Positions 46,692 to 55,754 are shown, counted from the first letter of the stretch. The stretch: 64,000 bases of DNA from Flavobacterium oncorhynchi (GCF_002217355.1 NZ_MUHA01000010.1:177386-241385); one strand, 5' to 3'. Notes: generated from the sequence alone by a model not told the origin. Translations and numbers: made by a program.

Positions 46692-46853
46692 GCTACAAAT
46701 TACACGAATTTTCACGAATTATTTTTTAGCCACTCCCGATAGCTATCGGGATAAAAGGATTAAAAAGATTATAATCTGTGAGAATCCTTTTAATCTGTGA
46801 CAACTTTTTTTTGCGCAAAGCATTCGTGGAAATTAGTGTAATTTGTGGCAGCC
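46692..46853. repeat. Nested palindromic repeat, GCCACAAATTACACTAATT type
   Basis: The outer arms (46692-46720 and 46821-46853) are inverted copies carrying CACAAATTACAC / GTGTAATTTGTG and ACGAATT / ATTCGTG. Nested inside is the perfect palindrome CCCGATAGCTATCGGG (46735-46750) and a third inverted pair AAAAGGATTAAAA / AATCCTTTTAATCTGTGAC. It is the empty counterpart of the GxxExxY element ends at 40279-40769 and related to 11258-11436. No coding content is seen. Confidence 0.75.
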
Positions 46854-46927
46854 TTTTATATTTAACATTCTCTTTTTCTTTAAAAAATCTGTTATCTCTA
46901 CCTTTGCAGTTCTATTAAAATTACAAA

Positions 46928-48127
46928 ATGAGAAAATTCACAACTCGCCTCTTATCTTTTACACTCTTATTTCTTACTACTTTTTCACAAGCCCAAACCA
47001 ACAAAGATTCCTATGTAGTTTTAGTTTCTATGGATGGTTTTCGATGGGATTATGCAAAACAATATAAACTTCAGAATTTAAAACAAATTGCATCTGAGGG
47101 TGTTCATGCAAAATCAATGAAACCGTCTTATCCAAGTAAAACTTTTCCAAATCATTATTCTATTGTTACCGGGCTTTACCCTGATCACCATGGAATTATT
47201 AATAATGTTTTTTATGATGCCGCTTTAAACGAATCTTTTTCATTATCAAGCGATGCCAAAACTGATTCTCGCTATTACGGCGGAAATCCAATTTGGAATC
47301 TCGCGGAACAGCAAGGTGTAAAAACTGCTTCTTTTTTCTGGCCGGGTTCTGACATTGACAAAAGAAACCCAAGTTATTTTAAAAAATACGATAGTAAAAT
47401 TCCGTACGGAGCTCGAATCGACACTGTCCTGAAATGGCTTCAGCTTCCAGAAAAACAACGACCTCATCTTATTACTTTGTATTTTGACGAGCCAGATCAT
47501 ACAGGTCATAATTTTGGACCATTATCGGCAGAGACTAAAAAAGCAGTAATAAAAATGGATTCGATTATGGGCGCATTGTCTCGCAGGTTAGATCAATTAG
47601 AAATTGGAAAAAAAATCAATTTGATTATTGTTTCAGATCACGGAATGGCGAGCATCAGCAATGATAAAAAGGTGGCTGTTTTAGATTATTTAAAACCAGA
47701 ATGGCTTGGATATAAAGCTGTAGTTAACCCAATTATGAGTCTTCAGGCAAAAACCGGCTGTCAAGATTCAATTGCAAAAGTCTTAAAAAAAGTACCGCAT
47801 ATTAAATTTTGGAAATCAACTGAAGTTCCTAAAAGACTTCATTATGGCACCAATCCACGTATACATGATTTTGTTATCGAAGCAAAAAAAGGATACAGTC
47901 TAGTCAGCAAAGAAAGTCAAAATATAAAAGGCGGAACTCATGGTTATGACAATAACGAAAAAGATATGCACGCTATTTTCTATGCAAAAGGCCCTGCATT
48001 TAAAGTAGATAAAAAGGTAAAAACTTTTCAAAACGTTTCAGTTTATCCTTTAATTGCACATATTTTAGGCTTGCAAATTGGCGAAATCGACGGAAAGTTC
48101 AGCAACGTAAAATCCATGCTTCGTTAA
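46928..48127 (+). CDS. Secreted alkaline-phosphatase-fold nucleotide pyrophosphatase/phosphodiesterase (NPP-like)
   Basis: 399 residues with a signal peptide (FTLLFLTTFSQAQ). Metal and catalytic residues are all present: VSMDGFRWDY (first metal aspartate), KPSYPSKTFPNHYSIVTGLYP (nucleophile threonine in the SKTFPN block), TLYFDEPDHTGHNFGP, IIVSDHGMASI and GGTHGYDN. The family cleaves nucleotide or phosphodiester bonds in the periplasm or outside the cell. A TACCTTTG element at 46899-46906 is a good -7 box without an obvious -33 partner. Confidence 0.9.
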   Translation: MRKFTTRLLSFTLLFLTTFSQAQTNKDSYVVLVSMDGFRWDYAKQYKLQNLKQIASEGVHAKSMKPSYPSKTFPNHYSIVTGLYPDHHGIINNVFYDAALNESFSLSSDAKTDSRYYGGNPIWNLAEQQGVKTASFFWPGSDIDKRNPSYFKKYDSKIPYGARIDTVLKWLQLPEKQRPHLITLYFDEPDHTGHNFGPLSAETKKAVIKMDSIMGALSRRLDQLEIGKKINLIIVSDHGMASISNDKKVAVLDYLKPEWLGYKAVVNPIMSLQAKTGCQDSIAKVLKKVPHIKFWKSTEVPKRLHYGTNPRIHDFVIEAKKGYSLVSKESQNIKGGTHGYDNNEKDMHAIFYAKGPAFKVDKKVKTFQNVSVYPLIAHILGLQIGEIDGKFSNVKSMLR

Positions 48128-48376
48128 ATTAGATAATGTGTCAATTTGATAATTAGATAATAATCTGATTGTCATCCTGAGCGAAGTCGAAGAGCACTCC
48201 AATTTGCAAGAGCTTCGACTCCGCTCAGCCTGACAAAAAAAACGAGCCCAACAGATTTTAGTAATCTGTTGGGCTCGTTTTTTTGATATACATTACGTAG
48301 ACGCACTGCAGTGCGCCTCTACAATACACATTATCAATACAATTATCTAATTATCAAATTGACACATTATCTAATT
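48127..48376. repeat. Composite nested palindromes between convergent genes
   Basis: The outer arms are a perfect 35-bp inverted repeat, 48127-48161 and 48342-48376, starting at the stop of the + gene and reaching the stop of the - gene. Inside are an imperfect inverted pair GTCATCCTGAGCGAAGTCGA / TCGACTCCGCTCAGCCTGAC, a strong terminator at 48241-48285, and the palindromic block around CGCACTGCAGTGCG (near 48302-48315). All 250 nt are explained by these structures. Confidence 0.85.
48235..48285. terminator. Bidirectional terminator in the composite palindrome
   Basis: Perfect 17-bp stem AACGAGCCCAACAGATT (48241-48257) / AATCTGTTGGGCTCGTT (48263-48279), 5-nt loop. An A-run before and T-run after serve both converging genes. 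Confidence 0.92.
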
Positions 48377-49904
48377 AAGAAACCACTTTATACGTAGGAT
48401 CTTCTATTACATTTACGTTGATAACAGCATCAGCATTTTTAAGCAATTGCCTGCAATCTGCACTTAAATGCTGTAATTCTACAACCTTGTTTAGCTGATT
48501 GTATTTTTTAGTCAAATTATTTAAAGCTTCGATTGCCGACATATCCGAAACTCGGCTTTCTTTAAAATCTATAATAATATGATCTGGATCGTTTTTGATG
48601 TCGAATTTCTCTGTAAAAGCAGCTATCGAACCAAAAAATAAAGGGCCAAAAATTTCATAATGCTTTATTCCGTTTTCGTCTATATATTGTCTAGCTCTAA
48701 TTCTTTTGGCACTTTCCCACGCAAAAACCAAGGCAGAAATAATTACCCCAATTAAAACTGCTAATGCTAGATTATGCAATACAATTGTAATAAGAGCAAC
48801 TAAAATACCAACGAAAATATCATGTTTAGGCATTTTATTGATAATTCTGAAACTCGACCATTCAAATGTTGTAATTGCAACCATCATCATAACACCAACC
48901 AAAGCCGCCATTGGCAATTTACCAATAACAGGAGCTCCAAAAAGCACAATCAGTAAAATTGTCAAAGCAGCAATAATCCCTGAAAGTCTTGCTCTGGAAC
49001 CAGCACCAAGATTTACCAAAGTTTGTGCGATCATTGGACAGCCGCCCATTCCGAAAAAGAAACCGTTTAAGATATTTGAACTTCCTTGCGCAATACATTC
49101 ACGATTACTATTCCCTCGCGTTCCTGTAATCTCGTCAACAAGATTCAGTGTAAGCAAACCTTCGGTCAAACCAACGGCCGCGACAATTACAGAATAGGGA
49201 AATATTACTTTAAGAGTTTCAAAAGTAAAAGGAATATTAGGGATATGAAACGGAGGAAATCCGCCTTGAACTGAGGCGATATCTTCGACTGTTTTGGTCT
49301 CAATATTAAAAAAAAGTACGATGGCAAACACTACCATAATTGCCACTAAAGAAGCTGGAACTGCTTTTGTAAGTTTCGGAAAAAGCAGAACGATACTAAT
49401 TGTAAGCGCGGTTAAACCTAACATTATATACAGCGGTGTTCCTTGCAGCCAAGTCGTTTCGCCATTTACAATAGTTTTAAACTGCTCCAGCTGCGACATA
49501 AAAATCACAACTGCCAATCCGTTTACAAAACCAAACATAACAGGCTGAGGCACTAAACGTATAAATTTTCCCAGTTTAAAAAGTCCAATAGTTATTTGCA
49601 CCAGTCCGCCAAGTGCAACCGCAGCAAAAACATATTCTAATCCGTGTGATTTCATTAAAGCAATCAAAACAATCACTGTAGCTCCGGCACCTCCAGAAAT
49701 CATTCCGGGTCTTCCGCCAAAAACTGCGGTAACTAATCCAGCTATAAAAGCGGCATACAACCCAACTAAAGGTGGAAATCCTGCCAAAATTGCAAATGAC
49801 AAAGATTCTGGAATCATTGTCATTGCAACGGTTAAACCCGCTAAAATTTCGTTTTTGTAATTGACTTTTTGAGTAAAATCGAAGAGTTGAAAAGCTTTTT
49901 TCAT
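48375..49904 (-). CDS. SulP family inorganic anion transporter
   Basis: 509 residues from ATG 49904 (MKKAFQLFDF); an ATG at 49949 is rejected because a promoter lies between. About ten to eleven membrane helices carry the sulfate-transporter signature VAMTMIPESLSFAILAGFPP and VGLYAAFIAGLVTAVFGG...MISGGAGATVIV. A C-terminal STAS domain (about 415-509, GSIAAFTEKFD...DFKESRVSDMSAIEALNNL) follows. The substrate (sulfate, bicarbonate or other anion) is not shown by sequence; no carbonic anhydrase is adjacent. Confidence 0.9.
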   Translation of the reverse strand: MKKAFQLFDFTQKVNYKNEILAGLTVAMTMIPESLSFAILAGFPPLVGLYAAFIAGLVTAVFGGRPGMISGGAGATVIVLIALMKSHGLEYVFAAVALGGLVQITIGLFKLGKFIRLVPQPVMFGFVNGLAVVIFMSQLEQFKTIVNGETTWLQGTPLYIMLGLTALTISIVLLFPKLTKAVPASLVAIMVVFAIVLFFNIETKTVEDIASVQGGFPPFHIPNIPFTFETLKVIFPYSVIVAAVGLTEGLLTLNLVDEITGTRGNSNRECIAQGSSNILNGFFFGMGGCPMIAQTLVNLGAGSRARLSGIIAALTILLIVLFGAPVIGKLPMAALVGVMMMVAITTFEWSSFRIINKMPKHDIFVGILVALITIVLHNLALAVLIGVIISALVFAWESAKRIRARQYIDENGIKHYEIFGPLFFGSIAAFTEKFDIKNDPDHIIIDFKESRVSDMSAIEALNNLTKKYNQLNKVVELQHLSADCRQLLKNADAVINVNVIEDPTYKVVS

Positions 49905-49910
49905 AGAGCA

Positions 49911-49944
49911 CAAATGTAAAAAATAATGCCCATAAAGTAAACAA
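49911..49944 (-). promoter_or_regulatory. Promoter TTG-N23-TACATTTG for the SulP gene
   Basis: On the minus strand TTG (49942-49944) and a perfect TAnnTTTG (TACATTTG, 49911-49918), 23-nt spacer. Transcription would begin only a few nt before the ATG at 49904, so the message may be almost leaderless. Confidence 0.55.
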
Positions 49945-50185
49945 AGCATTCTTCTATAAAAAATACTAAAGTGATAGCAGTAAAGAAAATTTTAACTTAG
50001 AACAACTGCTTTAAAACCAAAACTAAAACAGAGAGAATAAAATGTATCATAATCTATTTTTGACTTTTATAAGAAATTAAAATCCAAAATTATTTATAAA
50101 ACAATATAAAAAACTAGGTATTTATACCTGTTTTCGCACTGTCTTATCTTCTTCTTGTTGTGGAATCAACTAAAAACACAACTTC

Positions 50186-50575
50186 TTACTTCTGATCTCC
50201 TTCTGCAATTTGCGCTTCTAAATATTGAATTACTTTTTGAAGGCTTTCAATTGTCTCTTTTCTAGCTTCTGCAAGATCTTTGTAATTGACAGCTTCTTCT
50301 TTATCTGCCTTTTCCGTTTTGTAATATATAACAGGTTCTTCACGAAAAGCATCCAACTTTATCATACTGCCTGTACCTTTTAAAAGCCACTCGAGATTTA
50401 TATCTGAATATCTTCTTAGAATATTTTCTAACTTATCAAGTCCTATTGTTTTGTTTCTCTTTAATTGGCTAGCAAAAGACCCATTAGACATACCAATTTC
50501 TCTTTCAAAAGCACTAATTCTAATACCTTTGTAATCAAGATATTGTTTTATTCTCTGTAAAGTGTTTTCTGACAT
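50186..50575 (-). CDS. XRE/phage-repressor-type helix-turn-helix regulator
   Basis: 129 residues. The N-terminal HTH (about 5-65) reads RIKQYLDYKGIRISAFEREIGMSNGSFASQLKRNKTIGLDKLENILRRYSDINLEWLLKG in short runs typical of Bacteroidetes phage-like repressors. The C-terminal part (about 90-125) is a short coiled coil (ARKETIESLQKVIQYLEAQIAE). No peptidase or sensor domain is present. It faces the small gene at 50666 across a 90-nt intergenic space with two matched operator-like sites, so self-regulation plus repression of that gene is likely. Confidence 0.85.
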   Translation of the reverse strand: MSENTLQRIKQYLDYKGIRISAFEREIGMSNGSFASQLKRNKTIGLDKLENILRRYSDINLEWLLKGTGSMIKLDAFREEPVIYYKTEKADKEEAVNYKDLAEARKETIESLQKVIQYLEAQIAEGDQK

Positions 50576-50590
50576 AATACATTATTTTAT

Positions 50591-50604
50591 TAGAAAATAT
50601 TCTA
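50591..50604. promoter_or_regulatory. Operator-like inverted repeat 1 (TAGAA-AATA-TTCTA)
   Basis: Perfect 5-bp inverted arms around an AATA spacer, 15 nt upstream of the repressor's start codon. It shares its layout and spacer with the second site at 50618, with centres 27 bp apart. Confidence 0.6.
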
Positions 50605-50617
50605 TTTATTTTGCAAT

Positions 50618-50631
50618 TAAGAAATATCTTA
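50618..50631. promoter_or_regulatory. Operator-like inverted repeat 2 (TAAGA-AATA-TCTTA)
   Basis: Perfect 5-bp inverted arms and the same AATA spacer as site 1. It lies nearer to the + gene, 34 nt before its ATG. The pair suggests cooperative binding of a dimeric HTH protein. Confidence 0.6.
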
Positions 50632-50665
50632 CTGTATTTGTCTCGTTTTTAATACAAATTAAGCA

Positions 50666-50887
50666 ATGGACAAAAATATGAAAACTAAACCAAGTTACAA
50701 TCAAGATGTCTTAAAGATTATTAAAAATAGATACGGATATTCTTACGACTATATTCGAAAATCTATTCGAGGCGATAGAACTGGGATTACTTGCGACCTT
50801 ATTAAAGCTGAATATTCCAAGCTTGTTAATGAGTATAAAAAACTAATGGAAAGCCAAATAAGTAAATTAAAAGATGTAAAAAAATAA
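50666..50887 (+). CDS. Small hypothetical protein opposite the XRE regulator
   Basis: 73 residues, charged and helical; starts at ATG 50666. No family recognised. The middle (RYGYSYDYIRKSIRGDRTGITCDLIKAEY) reads like a compact helix-turn-helix-like segment and the end is a lysine-rich helix (LMESQISKLKDVKK). The divergent placement and shared operator sites recall a Cro-like or anti-repressor partner of phage switches, but no other phage genes are nearby. The 400 nt after it (50888-51288) hold only a terminator at 51111 and the next gene's promoter. Confidence 0.6.
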   Translation: MDKNMKTKPSYNQDVLKIIKNRYGYSYDYIRKSIRGDRTGITCDLIKAEYSKLVNEYKKLMESQISKLKDVKK

Positions 50888-51110
50888 CCGCTGCCATCAA
50901 AAGTTACTCGATTTTAAACTCATAAAAACTAAATTATATAAAAAACAGACCCTACACTAGTCTCCATAATAGTGCTTATAATATAAATACAGAAGAATCC
51001 TCACTCTCTGCTATTAATACTATAAGAAGGGTCAATGCAAATCTATTCATGCAATAGAAACGATTTTAGATATGTAACTGATCCGCACATATCTAAGGTA
51101 CCCCTCAAGA

Positions 51111-51157
51111 AAGTCAAAGCCGTAAAGAGGTTTTCTTTATGGCTTTTGTCTTTTTAT
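51111..51157 (+). terminator. Hairpin terminator in the gap before the DUF3754 gene
   Basis: Near-perfect stem CAAAGCCGTAAAGA (51115-51128) / TCTTTATGGCTTTTG (51134-51148), loop GGTTT, then a T-rich tract. It ends the + transcript from the small gene, 224 nt past its stop. Confidence 0.7.
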
Positions 51158-51288
51158 GCAGATTCTTATTTTTAATTAAATGAGTATCAAAATTTTTATT
51201 CCTTTCTAAAAAACTTAAAAAAATCAAATTTGGAGCAGTATTTTTGCGTTACATATATACTTCAAAAATTAAAGCCTCAAAAATCGAT

Positions 51289-52545
51289 ATGACACGAGAA
51301 CATTATATTCCCTTTAACAAGGAATTTTTACTCGAACAACAAATTACTGCTTTCGCTAAAGACTCAAAAAAAGTTGACGATTTCAAAAAATTATTCGACA
51401 TCATAGAACATTACTATCATTACGAATCTTTTAATCTAAATCGAAATTTAAAACAAAATTATTCTCTTTTTGATCCTGATTTGAGCGAAAAAGAACGTGA
51501 GGGTTTTATTGGAAAAAGTGATTTTTCTGTTTTCAAAAACACTTTACTCACAGTTCTAGAACGCGGCAATTATCATCGCATAGACAAAGAAACACTGGAA
51601 GTTGCTTTTAAAGAATCTGACTTGATTGGACTCGATTTATCGATCGATTTTAATGCTTTTAAGGACTACGAACTTTATGTTCGCGGTCATCATAAAGCCA
51701 AAGAAAAAATTACAAAACACATTTTCTGGAAGAAAGAAGTTGAGATTGAATATTACGATCGGGTTATGATTTTTCTTAATTACAACGAAGCTGATTATTT
51801 GAATGAAAAGAAGGTTAAGTTAGGAAAAATGCCTATTGATCCAGGATCGATTGCATTAAAAATCTTTAAACGCGTTCCTAAAAACGACCTCGAAACTATT
51901 TTTCCAAATGCCATTCCAAAAATGTCTTTAAAAGACAAATTACTGCTTTGGGTTCCTGGAATTTTTGGCGGTCTTTCCTTATTAAGTGCTAAAGTAATTC
52001 CGGCTTTAATTAATATGTACGGCGCTTATGAAACGAGAGAGGCTATTGATTTACTTAACAGCAAAACCTCACTAAATCAAGGCTTGATTGCTTTAGGAAT
52101 ATTATCTGCCTATTGTTTTCGACAGTACAACAACTTTGTAAACAAAAAAATCAGATATTCTAAAATGCTTTCTGACAGTTTGTATTTCAAAAATTTAGGA
52201 AATAACAGCGGTGCTTTTTATTCGCTTTTAAATTCATCTGAAGAAGAAGCTTTGAAAGAAACCATTTTGGCTTATTCTTTTTTAAATAGAAGCCAATATC
52301 CGTTAACCGCCGAAGAATTGGATTTACAAATAGAAGCTTGGTTTGCCTCAGAATTAAAAACAGAATTGGATTTTGATGTGAACGATGCTTTATTCAAATT
52401 AAAAAACATTGGAATTGGAATTGAAACTAACGGAAAATGGAGCGTCATTCCGTTAAACGAAGCATTGATAAAGATTGACGAATTGTGGGATGGCGTTTTT
52501 GATTATAATGAGCGTAATAAAATGCAAACTAAAGTTCTCACCTAA
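51289..52545 (+). CDS. DUF3754 domain protein (TMEM143-like)
   Basis: 418 residues from ATG 51289; an in-frame TTG at 51244 overlaps a TATTTTTG -7 box (51239-51246) and is rejected. The N-terminus (REHYIPFNKEFL) and the core with RGHHKAKEKITKHIFWKKEVEIEYYDRVMIFL fit DUF3754, followed by KIFKRVPKNDLETIFPNA. Two hydrophobic stretches (LLLWVPGIFGGLSLLSAKVIPALI and GLIALGILSAYCF) may be membrane segments. The function of the family is unknown. Confidence 0.78.
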   Translation: MTREHYIPFNKEFLLEQQITAFAKDSKKVDDFKKLFDIIEHYYHYESFNLNRNLKQNYSLFDPDLSEKEREGFIGKSDFSVFKNTLLTVLERGNYHRIDKETLEVAFKESDLIGLDLSIDFNAFKDYELYVRGHHKAKEKITKHIFWKKEVEIEYYDRVMIFLNYNEADYLNEKKVKLGKMPIDPGSIALKIFKRVPKNDLETIFPNAIPKMSLKDKLLLWVPGIFGGLSLLSAKVIPALINMYGAYETREAIDLLNSKTSLNQGLIALGILSAYCFRQYNNFVNKKIRYSKMLSDSLYFKNLGNNSGAFYSLLNSSEEEALKETILAYSFLNRSQYPLTAEELDLQIEAWFASELKTELDFDVNDALFKLKNIGIGIETNGKWSVIPLNEALIKIDELWDGVFDYNERNKMQTKVLT

Positions 52546-52685
52546 AAAAAACAGATCAAGAATAATAGTTCTATAAATTCAATCTGCTATTTTTTTATTA
52601 CCATTCTCAATGAAACATTCAAAACAGAATAAGTAAAATCTAAAGAAAATTTTACTAGATTTACAAATACCTAAATCCAAAGAGA

Positions 52686-53153
52686 ATGAGAACATTAGAC
52701 CAATGGTTCACTGAATATGCTGTAAGTCATCAAAACCCAAAGAACAAAGCGATACACTACATTTGTGTGCCCGCGATTTTCTTTTCTATCGTTGGTTTAT
52801 TAATGAGTATTCCAAGCGGTTTAATTGCAAATACGCTAAAACTAAATGCTCCGCTTATCGAGAATTGGGCATTTGTCGTTTTACTTTTTGTTCTAATTTT
52901 CTACATCCGATTATCGATTGCAATGGCGGTTAAAATTGCCATTTTTTCGGCTCTTTGTTTAATTGCAAATTACTATATCGGACAGGCTTTCCCGTTATGG
53001 ATTTTCTCGATCGGCGTGTTTGTAATTGCATGGATTGGGCAATTTTACGGACATAATATTGAAGGCAAGAAACCTTCTTTCTTAAAAGATCTTCAGTTTT
53101 TATTAATTGGCCCAGCTTGGGTGGTTGAAAATTTATTTTCTAGAAAACAATAA
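52686..53153 (+). CDS. Mpo1-like (DUF962) membrane protein
   Basis: 155 residues. Family hallmarks are the N-terminal WFTEYAVSHQNPKNKAIHYICVPAIFF and the later IGQFYGHNIEGKKPSFLKDLQFLLIGPAWVVE with conserved histidines (H19, H28, H-rich GH..E). About four membrane helices. Yeast Mpo1 is a dioxygenase that shortens 2-hydroxy fatty acids; bacterial homologues are uncharacterised but may act on hydroxylated lipids. Its stop is only 3 bases from that of the convergent GH20 gene. Confidence 0.85.
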   Translation: MRTLDQWFTEYAVSHQNPKNKAIHYICVPAIFFSIVGLLMSIPSGLIANTLKLNAPLIENWAFVVLLFVLIFYIRLSIAMAVKIAIFSALCLIANYYIGQAFPLWIFSIGVFVIAWIGQFYGHNIEGKKPSFLKDLQFLLIGPAWVVENLFSRKQ

Positions 53154-53156
53154 TCA

Positions 53157-55754
53157 TTATTTTACTTCAACAAAAGTAAACATCCACTTTACGGGATTTT
53201 GCCAATCTTTACCTTTAAAACTCCCTACCGGCAGCTTAACCCTGACGGTATTCCAGCCTTTTTTCAATGCAATTTTCGTTGGATCCCTAAATTCATACCC
53301 TTCATCAATTAATGGAATTTCTGAATTACCTTTCATATCAGGATGTTTCCAAATTGGCGGATTAATTAACATATTATTTACCCAAACTGCGCTATTTAAA
53401 TTATTCCAAGTACCTGCAGCAGGTGAATCTGTACTCATTGAACGCGATAAATTATTAAAGCCTATCCAAAATTCCTGTTCTTTATCTTCATCACTCCAAA
53501 TTTGAGTTTGAGCGTACCATGTTGTATTTTCTTGCGGTTTCTCAATTACTCCAGAAATTTGGGGCGCCCACCAATGTCTCATAATCAGAGTACCGCCAAC
53601 AGCTTTGTAAACCGGTTTTTCTTTTACTGTATTAAATGTCTGTTTTTCGAATGCAAAAGCTTTCGACAAATCTCCTTTGTTATCATAAGATCCATAAATA
53701 TCCCAAACTAAATCTGCCTGTTTAACGTAATTAAAAGGCAAGTTTTTGAAATATTGCTTTTTTTGATCTAATAAACGATTTTCAAAGGCTGCAAATGATT
53801 TAGCTCTTTCGGTTTCGGGCTGACCAATAGCTGCTGTCCAACCTGCATAACCGCCGCCTTGCCAGCTGCGTTCTGCAAAAGCCAGCATACCGGGATAAAC
53901 GGGATTCATTTTCATAACATCTTCTTCATTCGCCGCAGCTCTATCGTTCCAAACACAAACAGTCCCGCCTAAAGCATTCTCATTACCCTCAGTCAAATTA
54001 CATATTTGACGATTAAAAATCGTAACGACACTTTCTAAAGGATCCATATGATTTAGATACAGATGTCTAGAATCTAAATATTTTATATTTTTATTTTTAC
54101 TAACACTTGTCGCACCTTCCATCCAAAGCTGACGAATTACACCATCGTTAAAATTTCCGCCGGGCTCCCATCCTATTACTTTTTTACCTAAACTTTCAGT
54201 CAAAGCAATAACTTCGGGTAAAAATTTCTGATTCGTTATTTTAACTTCATCAGCACCTAAATGCAGATAAGGAACATCATAAGTCACACAAAATTCTTTG
54301 ATTATATTTTTTACAATTTCTAAACCTGCATCACTTTGCATATCAACTCCCATAGCTCTTTTGAATGCTACACTATGTCCGGGCATATCAATTTCAGGAA
54401 CTAAAGTTATGTATCGTTCTTTGCAATACTTAATGAGTTCTTTTAAGTCGGCTTCTGTATAATATTCACCTTTATCACGAAGCATATACTCTGGAGCTGT
54501 TAACTGCGGATATAACTTACTTTGCAAACGCCATGCAATATCTTCTGTAGGATGAAAATGAAAGATATTTAATTTATAAGCAGCCATTACATCAATTTGC
54601 TGTTTTAAAAGCTTAATTGACTGGTAATTTCTTCCCACATCAACCATAAATCCACGCCAGGCAAAAGCAGGCCAATCTGTAATATCAGAAGCATCTACAA
54701 AGGTATTGTCCCGCATTAATTGCAGCAAGGTTTGAATACCATTAAAAATTCCCTGCGAAGTATTGGCTGTAAGGATTATTCTATCTGATGTGGTTTCTAA
54801 ATGATACGCCTCAGATTGATTTTTTGGAGCGGAAACATTCCCTAAACAGAGCTGAATATATTTTTCATTGTGTGCCGTTTTATTTGTCACTTTTACTCTC
54901 AATCCTTTTTGCTCCATAGCTTCTTTCAACATCGAAGCTTCTTTCTCTAAAACTGGATTATCTACAAGAATTGCTGTTTCTGCAGTTAACGAAAAAGCGC
55001 CTGTTTTCCAATTCAATTGTTGCGGCTTTGGCAGTAACGAAGGTTTTGATTCTAGATCAAAAATGTAAGGATAAACTAAATGCTTCCACAACAAATAACC
55101 GTCTCCTTTAAGATGCAAACCATCATTAGTTAACTCTTTTATTAACTTTCCGTCTTCATCACAAAAGGAAGTATGCAAATCAATATAAATATACTGATAA
55201 ACAGCCGAATTTTGTTTCAAAACAGCATTTAAACGTTTTATCTGCTCTCCTTTACCTGTATGGTTTTCAAATTTTTTATAGAAATCATTTACAGGTAATA
55301 CACTTTGCACAAACAATTTTGTCGAAGGAGATTCTTGTTTTAAATACGAAACAATTTTTGCAATATTTTTAAAAATACTATCGGTCGAAATATTCCTTGA
55401 CAAATCATTAACTCCGATCAGTAAAAAAACTTTTGCCGGTTTTCTAATGGCTATTTCATCAATTCGATTCAAAACTGCGGCACTTACATCACTGCTTATT
55501 CCACGGTTTTTTATCCGATTATCTGCAAATAATTCAGCCCACTCCGCGCCATTTGTAATGCTGTTTCCAACAAAAACAATGTCGTTTTTTGTCAATGGAA
55601 GTGTTCTAAAATGAGAAACGCGCTGATGATAAAAAGTAGAAAACAAACTATCTGGCAATACTGTTTTTTTTATCTGACAATTTGCACTTATCGTGATACA
55701 CAGCATAACAATCATTGCAAAATGAAACCAGCTGTATTTTTTATAATAATTCAT
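53157..55754 (-). CDS. Secreted SGNH esterase - GH20 beta-N-acetylhexosaminidase fusion
   Basis: 865 residues with a signal peptide (AMIVMLCITISANCQ). Residues 50-240 are an SGNH hydrolase: FVGNSITNG (nucleophile S65), LIGVNDLS and NDGLHLKGDGY with the catalytic D and H. Residues 255-370 form the GH20b-like domain; the GH20 barrel follows (about 375-690), with DVGRNYQSIKLLKQQID, EIDMPGHS and the catalytic pair D502-E503 in LGADEVKITN. The C-terminal 170 residues are a beta-rich carbohydrate-binding-like domain. Together these would remove an acyl group and a beta-linked hexosamine. It is divergent from susC2. Confidence 0.9.
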   Translation of the reverse strand: MNYYKKYSWFHFAMIVMLCITISANCQIKKTVLPDSLFSTFYHQRVSHFRTLPLTKNDIVFVGNSITNGAEWAELFADNRIKNRGISSDVSAAVLNRIDEIAIRKPAKVFLLIGVNDLSRNISTDSIFKNIAKIVSYLKQESPSTKLFVQSVLPVNDFYKKFENHTGKGEQIKRLNAVLKQNSAVYQYIYIDLHTSFCDEDGKLIKELTNDGLHLKGDGYLLWKHLVYPYIFDLESKPSLLPKPQQLNWKTGAFSLTAETAILVDNPVLEKEASMLKEAMEQKGLRVKVTNKTAHNEKYIQLCLGNVSAPKNQSEAYHLETTSDRIILTANTSQGIFNGIQTLLQLMRDNTFVDASDITDWPAFAWRGFMVDVGRNYQSIKLLKQQIDVMAAYKLNIFHFHPTEDIAWRLQSKLYPQLTAPEYMLRDKGEYYTEADLKELIKYCKERYITLVPEIDMPGHSVAFKRAMGVDMQSDAGLEIVKNIIKEFCVTYDVPYLHLGADEVKITNQKFLPEVIALTESLGKKVIGWEPGGNFNDGVIRQLWMEGATSVSKNKNIKYLDSRHLYLNHMDPLESVVTIFNRQICNLTEGNENALGGTVCVWNDRAAANEEDVMKMNPVYPGMLAFAERSWQGGGYAGWTAAIGQPETERAKSFAAFENRLLDQKKQYFKNLPFNYVKQADLVWDIYGSYDNKGDLSKAFAFEKQTFNTVKEKPVYKAVGGTLIMRHWWAPQISGVIEKPQENTTWYAQTQIWSDEDKEQEFWIGFNNLSRSMSTDSPAAGTWNNLNSAVWVNNMLINPPIWKHPDMKGNSEIPLIDEGYEFRDPTKIALKKGWNTVRVKLPVGSFKGKDWQNPVKWMFTFVEVK

